Positions 16,995 through 25,799 of a stretch of DNA of 33,693 nucleotides are shown here, one piece after another. The notes below the pieces were generated by a model. The model had not been told where the DNA came from. It did no database searches and saw nothing but the letters and a program-made list of their open reading frames with translations. Origin of the DNA: an uncultured Chlorobiota bacterium (lineage in GTDB: Bacteria; Bacteroidota; Ignavibacteria; UBA10030; UBA6906); assembly GCA_900696645.1 (NCBI GenBank), contig CAADGV010000036.1:1-33693 (forward strand). Reading direction: 5' to 3'. Numbering within the stretch: position 1 is the first letter of the stretch; the number at the start of each line of letters is the position of its first letter. The position numbers and the translations under genes were made by a program.

Positions 16995-17032
16995 GATGCG
17001 TCCGGCAATCGCTTCCAAACAAAACTCATCGC

Positions 17033-17974
17033 ATGACGACAACCTATCCACCCAAACTGAAGAAAGGCGACCTCATCGGGATTATTTCCCCGTCAAGTCC
17101 TATCGCTGATCCGTCTCGAATTGAGAGGGGTGTCAGATACCTCGAATCGCTCGGCTATCGGGCTCTTGTGGGTGAGAATGTCGGGAAGACAAACGGCTAT
17201 CTTGCCGGAACCGACGAGCAACGGGTAGCCGATTTGCATGCGATGTTCTACGATTCGCGGGTCAAAGCAATCATCTGTGTTCGGGGAGGGTACGGCACGC
17301 CGCGGCTTCTTTCTCTCTTCAACTACAGACTTGCAGCCCGTAATCCGAAGATTCTCGTTGGTTTCAGTGATGTGACTGCCCTGCAGCTTGCGCTCTGGAA
17401 GAAATGCCGTCTCATCACGTTTCACGGCCCGATGGCCGGCGTTGAGATGGCGAATCAAATCGATCCTTTCACTGAAGAACTCTTCTGGCGCGTTCTCACA
17501 TCTTCAAAAAAAATCGGGGCGATTCCCTTCCCCTCCGAACCTGCACCGGAATCCCTCGTTCAGGGCAAAACAATCGGACGCTTGCTCGGAGGTAACCTCT
17601 CTCTCGTCGCTTCGCTGATGGGGACGAAATACCAACCCGATTTCACAAACTCGATTCTCTTTCTTGAGGAAATTGCCGAGGAGCCGTACCGGATCGACCG
17701 TATGTTGACACAATTGAGGAACGGATCTGTATTCAGCAAGGCGAGCGGAATGCTGTTTGGACAATTTACGGACTGCAAGCCGCTTGACGGGACGAAGCCA
17801 TCTCTCTCCACGCCACAAGTTCTCGAGGAGGCTGCCCTGAAATTCGGCAAACCGGTTCTTGCCAACCTTCCGTTCGGACATGTGCCGAAGAAACTGACGC
17901 TGCCGTCGGGGTTGAGGGTGAAGATGAATGCAACAACGAATACCCTCCACTTCCTTGAAGCCGCAGTCCGCTGA
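17033..17974 (+). CDS. LD-carboxypeptidase, peptidase family S66
   Basis: The 313-residue protein removes the terminal D-alanine from L,D-linked tetrapeptides in murein recycling (LdcA), or has the related MccF-like specificity. The serine-triad residues are visible: S112 in GFSDVT, E212 in the LEEIAEEPYRIDRML block and H283 in PFGHVPKKLTLPSG. The RGGYGTPRLL motif (84-93) near the active site is also present. There is no signal peptide, so it acts in the cytoplasm. A fair promoter is present, but no strong ribosome site precedes ATG 17033. It lies upstream of purN with an 80-100 nt gap and is probably a separate transcript. LdcA and MccF cannot be told apart here. Confidence 0.9.
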   Translation: MTTTYPPKLKKGDLIGIISPSSPIADPSRIERGVRYLESLGYRALVGENVGKTNGYLAGTDEQRVADLHAMFYDSRVKAIICVRGGYGTPRLLSLFNYRLAARNPKILVGFSDVTALQLALWKKCRLITFHGPMAGVEMANQIDPFTEELFWRVLTSSKKIGAIPFPSEPAPESLVQGKTIGRLLGGNLSLVASLMGTKYQPDFTNSILFLEEIAEEPYRIDRMLTQLRNGSVFSKASGMLFGQFTDCKPLDGTKPSLSTPQVLEEAALKFGKPVLANLPFGHVPKKLTLPSGLRVKMNATTNTLHFLEAAVR

Positions 17975-18017
17975 TAGTTAAAAAGGCTGAAAAATCCCCT
18001 ATTTTGTTGGGCTTTTG

Positions 18018-18046
18018 TTGATTCTCGTTCAGAATAGCATTACCTT
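18018..18046 (+). promoter_or_regulatory. Candidate sigma-70 promoter of purN-purH
   Basis: TTGATT (18018-18023), 17 nt, TACCTT (18041-18046). A start near 18053 would leave about 20 nt before the TTG codon at 18073, supporting that start for purN. Confidence 0.4.
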
Positions 18047-18072
18047 TTCGATGAATTTTGCATCGGGAGTCG

Positions 18073-18693
18073 TTGATTCGTCCACTGAACATTGCAGTTT
18101 TTGGATCGGGCCGGGGTTCAAACTTTCAGGCTGTACTTTCCGCAATTCAGCAGGGCAGAATTCCCAACGCGGATGTTCGCGTTGTCGTCAGCAATAATTC
18201 GTCTGCGGGAATTCTCGCGATAGCGCGTGCCAACGGTATTCCGGCCGAACATATCAGTGAAAAGAAATTTCCGACGCCGGAAGCATTCACAGAACATCTT
18301 CTCGCAACACTCCGTTTGTATGATGTGAACTTCATTCTGCTGGCCGGATACATGAAGCGGGTTCCGGTTCGCATCATCAGCGAATACAGGAATCGCATCA
18401 TCAACATCCATCCGGCGTTGCTGCCGAAGTTCGGTGGACAAGGGATGTACGGGATGCGAGTACACGAAGCTGTCGTTGCTGCCCGTGAACACTTCTCCGG
18501 CGCAACAGTTCACATCGTTGATGAGGAGTACGATAGAGGGAAGATTATTGTGCAGAAGAAAGTCGCTGTTGCGCCCGATGACACCGCCGAATCACTTGCC
18601 GCAAAAGTGCTGGCGATTGAACATGAACTCTATCCCGAGGCCGTGAGAATGTTTGCCGTCGGGGGGGTTCTTCTTGACGAAGTTGTCGAATAG
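18073..18693 (+). CDS. purN: Phosphoribosylglycinamide formyltransferase
   Basis: The 206-residue enzyme transfers a formyl group from 10-formyl-THF to GAR in purine synthesis. It has the N-terminal NIAVFGSGRGSNFQ block and the catalytic triad Asn/His in NIHPALLPKF and Asp in HIVDEEYDRG. There is no ATG. TTG 18073 has GGGAG 3 nt upstream, gives the usual short N terminus and fits the candidate promoter; TTG 18058 is the alternative and would add five residues. purH follows after 20 nt, so the two genes form a purine operon. Confidence 0.95.
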   Translation: MIRPLNIAVFGSGRGSNFQAVLSAIQQGRIPNADVRVVVSNNSSAGILAIARANGIPAEHISEKKFPTPEAFTEHLLATLRLYDVNFILLAGYMKRVPVRIISEYRNRIINIHPALLPKFGGQGMYGMRVHEAVVAAREHFSGATVHIVDEEYDRGKIIVQKKVAVAPDDTAESLAAKVLAIEHELYPEAVRMFAVGGVLLDEVVE

Positions 18694-18713
18694 AAAACAA
18701 ATGAGGAGAGGAC

Positions 18714-20255
18714 TTGCCGCATATTCACCGCGCGCTCATCAGTGTTTCCGATAAACGCGGTCTCACCGAATTTGCCAAAGCGCTCAGCGCCATGAATGTC
18801 GAGATTATCTCGACAGGGGGAACCTCCAACGTCTTGAAAGCTGCCGGTATCCCTTTTCGTTCTGTGTCCGACGTTACCGGATTTCCCGAAATACTCGACG
18901 GACGAGTCAAGACGCTGCACCCGAAAATTCATGCCGGACTGCTCGCCGTTTCGGACAATGAGGAGCATATCCGGCAGTTGGAACAGCTCGGCATTGAGCC
19001 GATAGATCTTGTGGTTGTGAATTTGTATCCCTTCGAGCAGACCGTGTCGAAAGCGGGCGTGACATTGGAAGAGGCGATTGAACAGATTGACATCGGCGGG
19101 CCGACGATGTTGCGTGCAGCGGCGAAGAACTTCAAACACAAAGCCGTTGTCGTCAATCCCGACCGGTATGAAGCCCTGCTTGCCGAAATGAAAGCGCAGC
19201 ATTGCGTGCTTTCCGAAACGACCTGCTTCGAGCTTGCGAAGGAAGTGTTTCGTCACACAACCGCGTATGACTCTGTTATATCGGAATATCTCGATGCGCA
19301 AGGCGGTAGTGAGAGTCTTTTTCCCGATGTTGTGCATTTTGCGATGCAGAAGGATCAGGATTTACGGTACGGCGAGAACCCTCATCAAAAGGCTGTGTTG
19401 TACGGTGGATTCAGCAGGATATTCGAGAAGCTGCACGGCAAGGAACTATCCTACAATAACATCGTTGATATTGCAGCAGCGGCACGGCTTGTTGCCGAGT
19501 TTGACGAACCGACTGTCGCCATCATTAAACATACTAATCCGTGCGGAGTTGGCTCAGCCTTAACGGTGGCGGAAGCGTATGCGCGGGCGTTTGCAACGGA
19601 CACGAAATCCGCGTTCGGCGGCATAGTGGCAGTTAACACTCCGGTTGATAAGGCCGCGGCCGAGTTGATCAACGAAGTGTTCACAGAAGTAATTGTCGCA
19701 CCGCAGTTTGAGACGGGCGTTGTAGAATTCTTGAAGAAGAAAAAAGACCGGCGTCTCATCAAGAACAACGGCGATGCTGGTTCCTTCGGAATGACGGACA
19801 TAAAGAGTGTTCCGGGCGGATTGCTTCTCCAGAATGCCGACGCAAAGCAAGTACAGCAAGGCAGTCTCAAGATTGTCACAAAACGCAAACCGACACAGGA
19901 AGAACTTGCCGCTATGATGTTTGCCTGGCGCGTTGCGAAACATGTGAAGTCCAACGCGATCGTGTACGCCCTTGCCGACCGAACAATCGGAATCGGGGCG
20001 GGACAAATGTCGCGGGTGGATTCGGCACGGCTCGCGGCATGGAAGGCCGCCGAAATGGGGTTGAGCGTACGCGGCACGGCAGTAGCATCCGATGCCTTCT
20101 TTCCGTTTGCGGACGGGTTGCTCGAAGCCGTTCATGCCGGCTCGACTTGCGTGATTCAGCCCGGTGGTTCAGTTCGCGACAACGAAGTAATTGCTGCAGC
20201 CGACCAGCATGATATTGCAATGGCATTCACCGGCATCAGACATTTCAAGCATTGA
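18714..20255 (+). CDS. purH: Bifunctional AICAR transformylase / IMP cyclohydrolase
   Basis: The 513-residue enzyme catalyses the last two steps of IMP synthesis. The N-terminal MGS-like cyclohydrolase domain (about 1-140) has [18 protein letters not shown] and [15 protein letters not shown]. The C-terminal transformylase domain has [14 protein letters not shown] and the catalytic Lys-His in [11 protein letters not shown]. Length is normal for the family. The start is TTG 18714 with GGAG upstream. It forms an operon with purN and ends 25 nt before mreB, so readthrough into the cell-shape genes is likely. Confidence 0.96.
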   Translation: MPHIHRALISVSDKRGLTEFAKALSAMNVEIISTGGTSNVLKAAGIPFRSVSDVTGFPEILDGRVKTLHPKIHAGLLAVSDNEEHIRQLEQLGIEPIDLVVVNLYPFEQTVSKAGVTLEEAIEQIDIGGPTMLRAAAKNFKHKAVVVNPDRYEALLAEMKAQHCVLSETTCFELAKEVFRHTTAYDSVISEYLDAQGGSESLFPDVVHFAMQKDQDLRYGENPHQKAVLYGGFSRIFEKLHGKELSYNNIVDIAAAARLVAEFDEPTVAIIKHTNPCGVGSALTVAEAYARAFATDTKSAFGGIVAVNTPVDKAAAELINEVFTEVIVAPQFETGVVEFLKKKKDRRLIKNNGDAGSFGMTDIKSVPGGLLLQNADAKQVQQGSLKIVTKRKPTQEELAAMMFAWRVAKHVKSNAIVYALADRTIGIGAGQMSRVDSARLAAWKAAEMGLSVRGTAVASDAFFPFADGLLEAVHAGSTCVIQPGGSVRDNEVIAAADQHDIAMAFTGIRHFKH

Positions 20256-20280
20256 GTAGATAAAGGGACAACAAACGCCT

Positions 20281-21306
20281 ATGGGCTTACTTGCATTCTT
20301 TTCGGCAGACCTTGCCATTGACCTCGGCACTGCAAACACGCTGATCTATCAAAGAGGGAAGGGGGTCGTTCTCAACGAGCCTTCCATCGTTGCGTTCGAT
20401 CGCAACACAAAGAAGATCGTTGCCATCGGCAAGGAGGCCCAAGAGATGCTGGGGCGAACGCACCGTGATATCCGCACAATTCGTCCGATGAAAGATGGCG
20501 TGATTGCCGATTTTGAGATTGCGGAAGGGATGCTTCGCGAGTTCATCAAAAAAATCAACGCCAACTGGATGCCGAGCCGCCGCATCGTGATCTGCGTGCC
20601 GAGCGGCGTGACGGAAGTGGAGAAACGCGCCGTGCGCGATTCGGCGGAACATGCCGGAGCAAAGGAAGTCCACCTCATCGCCGAGCCGATGGCCGCGGCA
20701 ATCGGAGTCGGGCTGGATGTCGAAGCACCCGTTGGCAACATGATCGTTGATATTGGTGGCGGCACGACGGAGATTGCCGTCATCGCCCTCTCGGGGATTG
20801 TGAACGAAGAATCCATCCGCGTTGCGGGGGATGAGATGAATAATTCCATTGTCCAGTTTTTCAAGAAGAATCACAACATCCTTGTCGGCGAGCGGACCGC
20901 CGAGGCAATCAAATGTGAAGTCGGCTCGGCAATGCCGTTGCGGGAAGAGATTACGATTCGTGTCAAAGGCCGTGACCTTGTGAACGGCATCCCTAAAATT
21001 ACCGAAGCAAGCTCGGTTGAAATTCGCGAGGCATTGGCGGAACCCGTACAGGCAATGGTGGATGCAATCAAAGGAACACTCGAACGCACGCCCCCCGAAC
21101 TTGCGGCGGATATTCTCGACCGCGGCATTATGCTCAGCGGCGGCGGAGCGTTGCTGAAAGGCTTTGACGAGCGGCTGCGGCTGGAAACAAGTTTGCCTGT
21201 ACATGTGTCTGAAGATCCGCTCAGCGCGGTTGTGCGCGGAACGGGCAAAGTTCTCGACAACCTGAGTCATTATTCCAAAGTGCTTATCAAGAGCAGGAGA
21301 TATTGA
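20281..21306 (+). CDS. mreB: Rod-shape-determining actin homologue MreB
   Basis: The 341-residue protein has the actin-family phosphate-1 motif DLAIDLGTANTLIY (near 11-24) and phosphate-2 motif VDIGGGTTEIAVI. It also has a GVTEVEKRAVRDSAEHAGA segment and a C-terminal LSGGGALLKGFDERL. It polymerises under the inner membrane and directs elongation-type wall synthesis. ATG 20281 is the only sensible start, although the AAAGGG upstream is rather distant. Its stop overlaps the TTG start of mreC, beginning a tight mreB-mreC-mreD-PBP2-rodA cluster. Confidence 0.97.
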   Translation: MGLLAFFSADLAIDLGTANTLIYQRGKGVVLNEPSIVAFDRNTKKIVAIGKEAQEMLGRTHRDIRTIRPMKDGVIADFEIAEGMLREFIKKINANWMPSRRIVICVPSGVTEVEKRAVRDSAEHAGAKEVHLIAEPMAAAIGVGLDVEAPVGNMIVDIGGGTTEIAVIALSGIVNEESIRVAGDEMNNSIVQFFKKNHNILVGERTAEAIKCEVGSAMPLREEITIRVKGRDLVNGIPKITEASSVEIREALAEPVQAMVDAIKGTLERTPPELAADILDRGIMLSGGGALLKGFDERLRLETSLPVHVSEDPLSAVVRGTGKVLDNLSHYSKVLIKSRRY

Positions 21307-22127
21307 GGCGGTTTCTTGACATACTTTCCCTCTTCAAGGAATATCTTGTTCTTGCCCTCTGTATTCTCATCTCCATTGCGCTGCTGTCGCTGAACGATAC
21401 CCCGCAGATTCGAAACATCCGTGCCGTTGCCGTGGTTGCCGTGGGATTTGTGCAGGATGCGCTCGGCTTCATCCCCAACTACTTTTCTCTTCGAAACGAA
21501 AATGCGATTCTCCGTGAACGCAATGTGAGTCTCGCGTCGGAAGTGAGCTTGCTGCGTGACAGTAGATTGGAGAACATTCGCCTTCGCAAACTTCTCGAAC
21601 TCAAGGAACGTTCGGAGCTTGCCTATGTTGCGGCAAACATCGTCGGCAAGAACCGGCAACCGATGCGTTCTTCCGTGACGATTGACGCCGGGGAGAACCA
21701 GGGAGTACGCTACAATATGCCTCTTGTAACGGACGCCGGACTTGCAGGCCGGATCGTTGCCACAGCGGGAGAGTATGCAATCGGCCAGTTGTTGCTGCAC
21801 AAAGATTTTCGTGCGAGCGTTGTAATTGAACGCGAGCGGGTGGATTGTATCCTGGCCTGGGAGGGTGGCGACTACCTGTTACTCAAGAACGTGCCGCGTA
21901 CCGCCGAAATCAGGATTGGAGATGTGATCGTTACATCGGGGCTGAGCACCATCTTTCCGCCGGGAATAAAGGTCGGAGTCATCGCCTCTGTCGAACTTCA
22001 TCAGGGCGCATTGTTCAAGGATATTCGCGTTCTTCCGGCGGTCGATTTCTCCCGACTCGAGGAAGTCTTTGTTGTTCTCCATAAACCCGATTCAAACCGC
22101 ATTGCCCTCGAACAGCGCGTGAAGTGA
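21303..22127 (+). CDS. mreC: Rod-shape-determining protein MreC
   Basis: The 274-residue protein has a single N-terminal membrane anchor (about 13-31) and a coiled coil (about 62-100, with LRNENAILRERN and LENIRLRKLLEL). A beta-rich periplasmic domain follows, with the MreC-typical INAGENQGV-like segment (TIDAGENQGVRYNMPLV) and DVIVTSGLSTIFPPGIKVG. It links cytoplasmic MreB to the wall synthases PBP2 and RodA. The start is TTG 21303, overlapping the mreB stop with AGGAG just before, so translation is probably coupled. Confidence 0.93.
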   Translation: MRRFLDILSLFKEYLVLALCILISIALLSLNDTPQIRNIRAVAVVAVGFVQDALGFIPNYFSLRNENAILRERNVSLASEVSLLRDSRLENIRLRKLLELKERSELAYVAANIVGKNRQPMRSSVTIDAGENQGVRYNMPLVTDAGLAGRIVATAGEYAIGQLLLHKDFRASVVIERERVDCILAWEGGDYLLLKNVPRTAEIRIGDVIVTSGLSTIFPPGIKVGVIASVELHQGALFKDIRVLPAVDFSRLEEVFVVLHKPDSNRIALEQRVK

Positions 22128-22131
22128 TCAC

Positions 22132-22620
22132 ATGCGGCGTTATCTGTTTCTTTCCTTCATATCCTTTCTTCTGATTGTTTTCTCCACGACGGTCGTGAAT
22201 TTCGTTGCGATCGGGAACGCTATTCCGGATCTGTTGCTGATGTGGATTGTGTACATTGCCATCACACAGGGGCAACTCACCGGCACGCTCTTCGGATTTT
22301 CCATCGGATTGTTTGTTGATGTGATAAGCGGGAACGACGGCATGTTGGGTCTTTCGGCGCTCTGTAAATCACTTGCAGGCTTTGTCGCCGGTTACTTCTA
22401 CCATGAAAACAAAATCGAAATCACTCTCTCGTCTTCCAAGTTTCTCTTTGCCGTGGGGACGAGTGCCCTGCTGCATAATGCCCTCTATTTTGTTATCTTT
22501 CTACGCGGCAGCGATGTTGGTTGGTGGTCGGCGATCGTGGCGTACGGCATCCCATCCATGCTTTATACGACTGCGCTTGCAGTTGTTCCCATGTCATTGT
22601 TTCGAAGGAAATATCAATAA
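22132..22620 (+). CDS. mreD: Rod-shape-determining membrane protein MreD
   Basis: The 162-residue, very hydrophobic protein has about five predicted membrane segments. It has the MreD-like sequence order: a polar loop near TLFGFSIGLFVDVISGNDGM, then a conserved GLSALCKSLAGFVAGY. MreD is poorly conserved, so the call leans on size, topology and position between mreC (4-nt gap) and the PBP2 gene (6-nt gap). Confidence 0.88.
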   Translation: MRRYLFLSFISFLLIVFSTTVVNFVAIGNAIPDLLLMWIVYIAITQGQLTGTLFGFSIGLFVDVISGNDGMLGLSALCKSLAGFVAGYFYHENKIEITLSSSKFLFAVGTSALLHNALYFVIFLRGSDVGWWSAIVAYGIPSMLYTTALAVVPMSLFRRKYQ

Positions 22621-22626
22621 GCATCA

Positions 22627-24501
22627 ATGCCTGTTCTGGAAGAAATACAGGTGTATCAGAAGCGGCGGGTGTTGTATGTCCTGTTCACGCTGCTGTTTGC
22701 CGTGCTTGTTGCGCGTCTCGTCCAGTTACAGTGGATTTATCGTGAAGAGTACGGGAAGCAAGCTTCGGAGAACAGCATCCGGTACATTCCGAAGGAGCCT
22801 ATTCGCGGGTACATGTTCGACCGGCGGGGCCGCCTTGTTGTTGACAACAGGCCATCCTTTACCGTTACGGTGATGCCGTTCGAGTTTGATGCACGGAACA
22901 TTCCCTCGCTTGCGCACATCCTCAACATGACGCCGGACGATCTGCGTGAGCGCATCAGGTCCGGCTCCAAGTATTCGCGCTTCGTTCCCGTGCGCGTAAA
23001 GCGCGACGTTGACAACAGAACTGTTGCTGCCCTCGAAGAGAATCGCGACCATCTGCCGGGCGTTGATTATCAAATCGAATCGATGAGAACGTACACGTCG
23101 AAGGCAAATGCTTCGCACATTCTCGGCTATACAAAGGAGGTGTCCGAGTCACAGCTCAAGACGCTCAAACCCGAACAATACGCGCAAGGGGATATTGTCG
23201 GTGCTTCGGGGTTGGAGGCCCGCTACGAATGGGCTATTCGCGGATTGAAAGGCGCCGACTACAGTATCGTGAATGCCCGCGGGCAGATTGTCGGCAAATT
23301 TGAAGATGGGCTCAAGGACAAGCCTGCGACCGACGGCAACGATCTACATCTTACCATTGATTTCGATTTGCAGGAACTCGCCGAATCGTTGTTCACCGAC
23401 AAGCGTGGCGCGCTGGTTGCCATCGATCCCAACAACGGCGGTATTCTTGCATTTGTGAGCAAACCGGATTATGATCTCTCGCTCTTAAGCGGCGTTACGC
23501 CGAAGGAGTTCTGGCGCCAAATCAACAATGACCCGACCCGCCCGTTGTTCAACCGGGCAACGCTCACACGCTATCCTCCCGGATCCACGTTCAAAATGAT
23601 TCTTGCAATTGCCGCTCTGGAAAAGGGGGTTATCGGTCCGGAAACGCGAATGCAATGCACCGGCGGATTTCAGTTCGGCAACAAGTTGTTCAAAGATCTT
23701 CACGTCCACGGCTCGGTCAATGTGATTGATGCAATCCATCAATCGTGCAATGTGTTCTTCTATAAACTGATGCTGCAAGTGGGGTTGGACGCGTGGTCGG
23801 AGTATGCAGCACAATTCGGGTTCGGCCAGCCGACGGCGTTGGACATTTCCGAGGAGAACGCGGGGTTGTTGCCAACAACCGCCTATATGAACAGACGCTA
23901 CGGCGAAAAGGGATGGACGCGGGGATTCCTCGTCAGTCTCGGCATCGGACAAGGTGAGTTGGGAGTGACGCCCGCTCAAATGGCGTGCTATGCAATGGCG
24001 CTCGCAAACAAGGGGAAACTCTATCAACCGCATACAGTTACGCGCCTTTTTGACCGCGTGAATAATACAACACGAACATTGCAGGACACACTCAAACGGA
24101 CAATCAACCTCTCCGAAAACACATGGTATTTGATTCGCGAAGGAATGCGCCGCGTAGTTGAGGAGCCGCGAGGAACGGCGGCAAGCGCCCGCGTGAAAAA
24201 TGTTGTTTCTGCAGGAAAGACCGGAACGGCACAGAACCCTCATGGACAGGATCATGCCTGGTATGTCGGGTTTGCGCCGTATGATGAACCGAAAATTGCG
24301 ATCGCTGTGATGGTTGAGAACGCCGGCTACGGCGGCTCCATTGCCGCACCGATTGCAGGGAAGTGCATCGAACACTACATTTACGGAAGATTGATTCGTC
24401 ACGACGTGGTGAAGACGGCTGTTGCATCTGCCGACACAACCCGCAAGCGTTCCGCGCAGACGGAGCAATCAACCACCGGGCAACACATTCACGACAATTA
24501 G
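22627..24501 (+). CDS. mrdA: Penicillin-binding protein 2 (elongasome transpeptidase)
   Basis: The 624-residue class B PBP has an N-terminal membrane anchor (about 14-35) and a pedestal/dimerisation domain with RGYMFDRRGRLVVDNRPSF (60-78). The transpeptidase domain carries all three active-site motifs: S320-T-F-K323 (in YPPGSTFK), S373-C-N375 and K531-T-G533. It crosslinks peptidoglycan during elongation as partner of RodA, whose gene starts 2 nt after the stop. A Thr/Ser-rich tail of about 25 residues follows the catalytic domain. The context mreBCD-PBP2-rodA is the classical elongasome order. Confidence 0.96.
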   Translation: MPVLEEIQVYQKRRVLYVLFTLLFAVLVARLVQLQWIYREEYGKQASENSIRYIPKEPIRGYMFDRRGRLVVDNRPSFTVTVMPFEFDARNIPSLAHILNMTPDDLRERIRSGSKYSRFVPVRVKRDVDNRTVAALEENRDHLPGVDYQIESMRTYTSKANASHILGYTKEVSESQLKTLKPEQYAQGDIVGASGLEARYEWAIRGLKGADYSIVNARGQIVGKFEDGLKDKPATDGNDLHLTIDFDLQELAESLFTDKRGALVAIDPNNGGILAFVSKPDYDLSLLSGVTPKEFWRQINNDPTRPLFNRATLTRYPPGSTFKMILAIAALEKGVIGPETRMQCTGGFQFGNKLFKDLHVHGSVNVIDAIHQSCNVFFYKLMLQVGLDAWSEYAAQFGFGQPTALDISEENAGLLPTTAYMNRRYGEKGWTRGFLVSLGIGQGELGVTPAQMACYAMALANKGKLYQPHTVTRLFDRVNNTTRTLQDTLKRTINLSENTWYLIREGMRRVVEEPRGTAASARVKNVVSAGKTGTAQNPHGQDHAWYVGFAPYDEPKIAIAVMVENAGYGGSIAAPIAGKCIEHYIYGRLIRHDVVKTAVASADTTRKRSAQTEQSTTGQHIHDN

Positions 24502-24503
24502 GA

Positions 24504-25721
24504 ATGGCCTCGTACCTTTTTGAACGGATAGATGTTCGGACGCTGGTTGCCACCGTCGGACTTGTGGTTATCGGACTCATCTCGATCTACAGCGCAACAT
24601 ACGATGCGAAGATGTCCGAATTGTACATGCGTCAGTTGGTTTCGGCCGGCATCGGCGTGGTGGCGCTTGTGGTTGCCGTTCTGATTCCCTCGCGTACGCT
24701 GCAACGTATTTCACTTCCGTCGTACTTTCTTTCGCTTCTCCTGCTCGTTACCGTGCTGCTGATAGGGAAACAGGTTTCCGGCTCGACAAGCTGGTTTCAG
24801 ATCGGGCCGTTCAGCTTGCAGCCGTCAGAATTTGCAAAAGTCACAACGGTGCTGGCGCTTGCGGTGCATCTTTCGCGCAGCGACGTAAATCTTTCACGCA
24901 CGAAGGATACCCTCATTCCCGGCCTTATTCTCATCGCCCCCGTCGTTCTCATCCTCCGCCAGCCCGATACGGGAACGGCAATGATCTTCTTCGGCATGTT
25001 TCTTCCGATACTGTTTTGGGGAGGATCGTCGATGTTCACGTTGCTTGCCCTTGTTTCGCCCGGCGTAGTTGCTATTGCCGCGTTGATTGGCCCGACGCCC
25101 TTCTTCATCAGCATACTGGGGTTGGGGGCATTGTTATGGATGACGAAGAAGAACACCATTTCCGCCTCGGTTGTGTTTTCGTTTCTTGTGCTGGTCGGAA
25201 TCTCCGTTCAATCCATTCACGGCGGGCTGAAGCCGTATCAACAAAAACGAATTGAGACATTTCTCGATCCCGGTGCCGATCCGCTGGGGGCGGGCTATAA
25301 TGTGTTGCAGTCAAAGATTGCCATCGGCTCGGGCGGATTGTTCGGAAAAGGATTCCTCGAAGGAACACAGACGCAACTTAATTTCATTCCGGCACAATGG
25401 ACGGATTTCATTTTCTGCGTGCCGGGCGAGGAGTTCGGCTTCCTCGGCGCAGCTATCATCATTGTCATGTTTGCCCTGCTCTTGTTCGGCGGCGTTCGGA
25501 TTGCCACCGTCGTGAAGAATCCCTTCGGAAGTTTTGTCGCGATCGGCGTAACCGGGATCTTTGCAACACATATCTTTATGAACATCGGTATGGCAATCGG
25601 GTTGGCGCCTGTGGTCGGAATTCCGTTGCCGTTCTTAAGCTACGGAGGATCCGCCCTCATCGCCGACATGATCATGATTGGGCTGTTGTTGAACGTGTAC
25701 GCACATCGAAAAGAATACTGA
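24504..25721 (+). CDS. rodA: Rod-shape-determining glycosyltransferase RodA (SEDS family)
   Basis: The 405-residue polytopic protein (about ten membrane segments) polymerises lipid II as partner of PBP2. SEDS landmarks are STSWFQIGPFSLQPSEFAK, the QSKIAIGSGGLFGKGFLEGT loop, FIPAQWTDFIFCVPGEEFG and the C-terminal PLPFLSYGGSALIADM. The open frame extends upstream into the PBP2 gene. ATG 24504 is chosen because it begins right after the PBP2 stop (TAG-GA-ATG) and gives the family-typical N terminus MASYLFERIDV. Confidence 0.96.
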   Translation: MASYLFERIDVRTLVATVGLVVIGLISIYSATYDAKMSELYMRQLVSAGIGVVALVVAVLIPSRTLQRISLPSYFLSLLLLVTVLLIGKQVSGSTSWFQIGPFSLQPSEFAKVTTVLALAVHLSRSDVNLSRTKDTLIPGLILIAPVVLILRQPDTGTAMIFFGMFLPILFWGGSSMFTLLALVSPGVVAIAALIGPTPFFISILGLGALLWMTKKNTISASVVFSFLVLVGISVQSIHGGLKPYQQKRIETFLDPGADPLGAGYNVLQSKIAIGSGGLFGKGFLEGTQTQLNFIPAQWTDFIFCVPGEEFGFLGAAIIIVMFALLLFGGVRIATVVKNPFGSFVAIGVTGIFATHIFMNIGMAIGLAPVVGIPLPFLSYGGSALIADMIMIGLLLNVYAHRKEY

Positions 25722-25799
25722 CAATCGGGAAGCCGCGCGACAGCTTAAACTGTAGTAATGCATCGGCTTCGTTATCCACGCCTTTTCCGGGGAATCTTC

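Larger units (their letters stand above)
16550..17032. other. Divergent intergenic region, no convincing gene
   Basis: These 483 bp separate the ECF sigma gene (minus) from LD-carboxypeptidase (plus). Open frames here have no protein-like composition. Visible elements are a GC-rich near-palindrome at 16905-16923 and a sigma-70-type promoter at 16966-16994 for the plus-strand gene. A paired AAACGC/GCGTTT segment lies near 16636-16665. The promoter for the sigma gene was not identified. Confidence 0.5.

Noticed and set aside
17975-18030. Possible terminator between LD-carboxypeptidase and purN
   Set aside because: Only a 3-4 bp CCC/GGG pairing precedes the CTTTTG; too weak to call.
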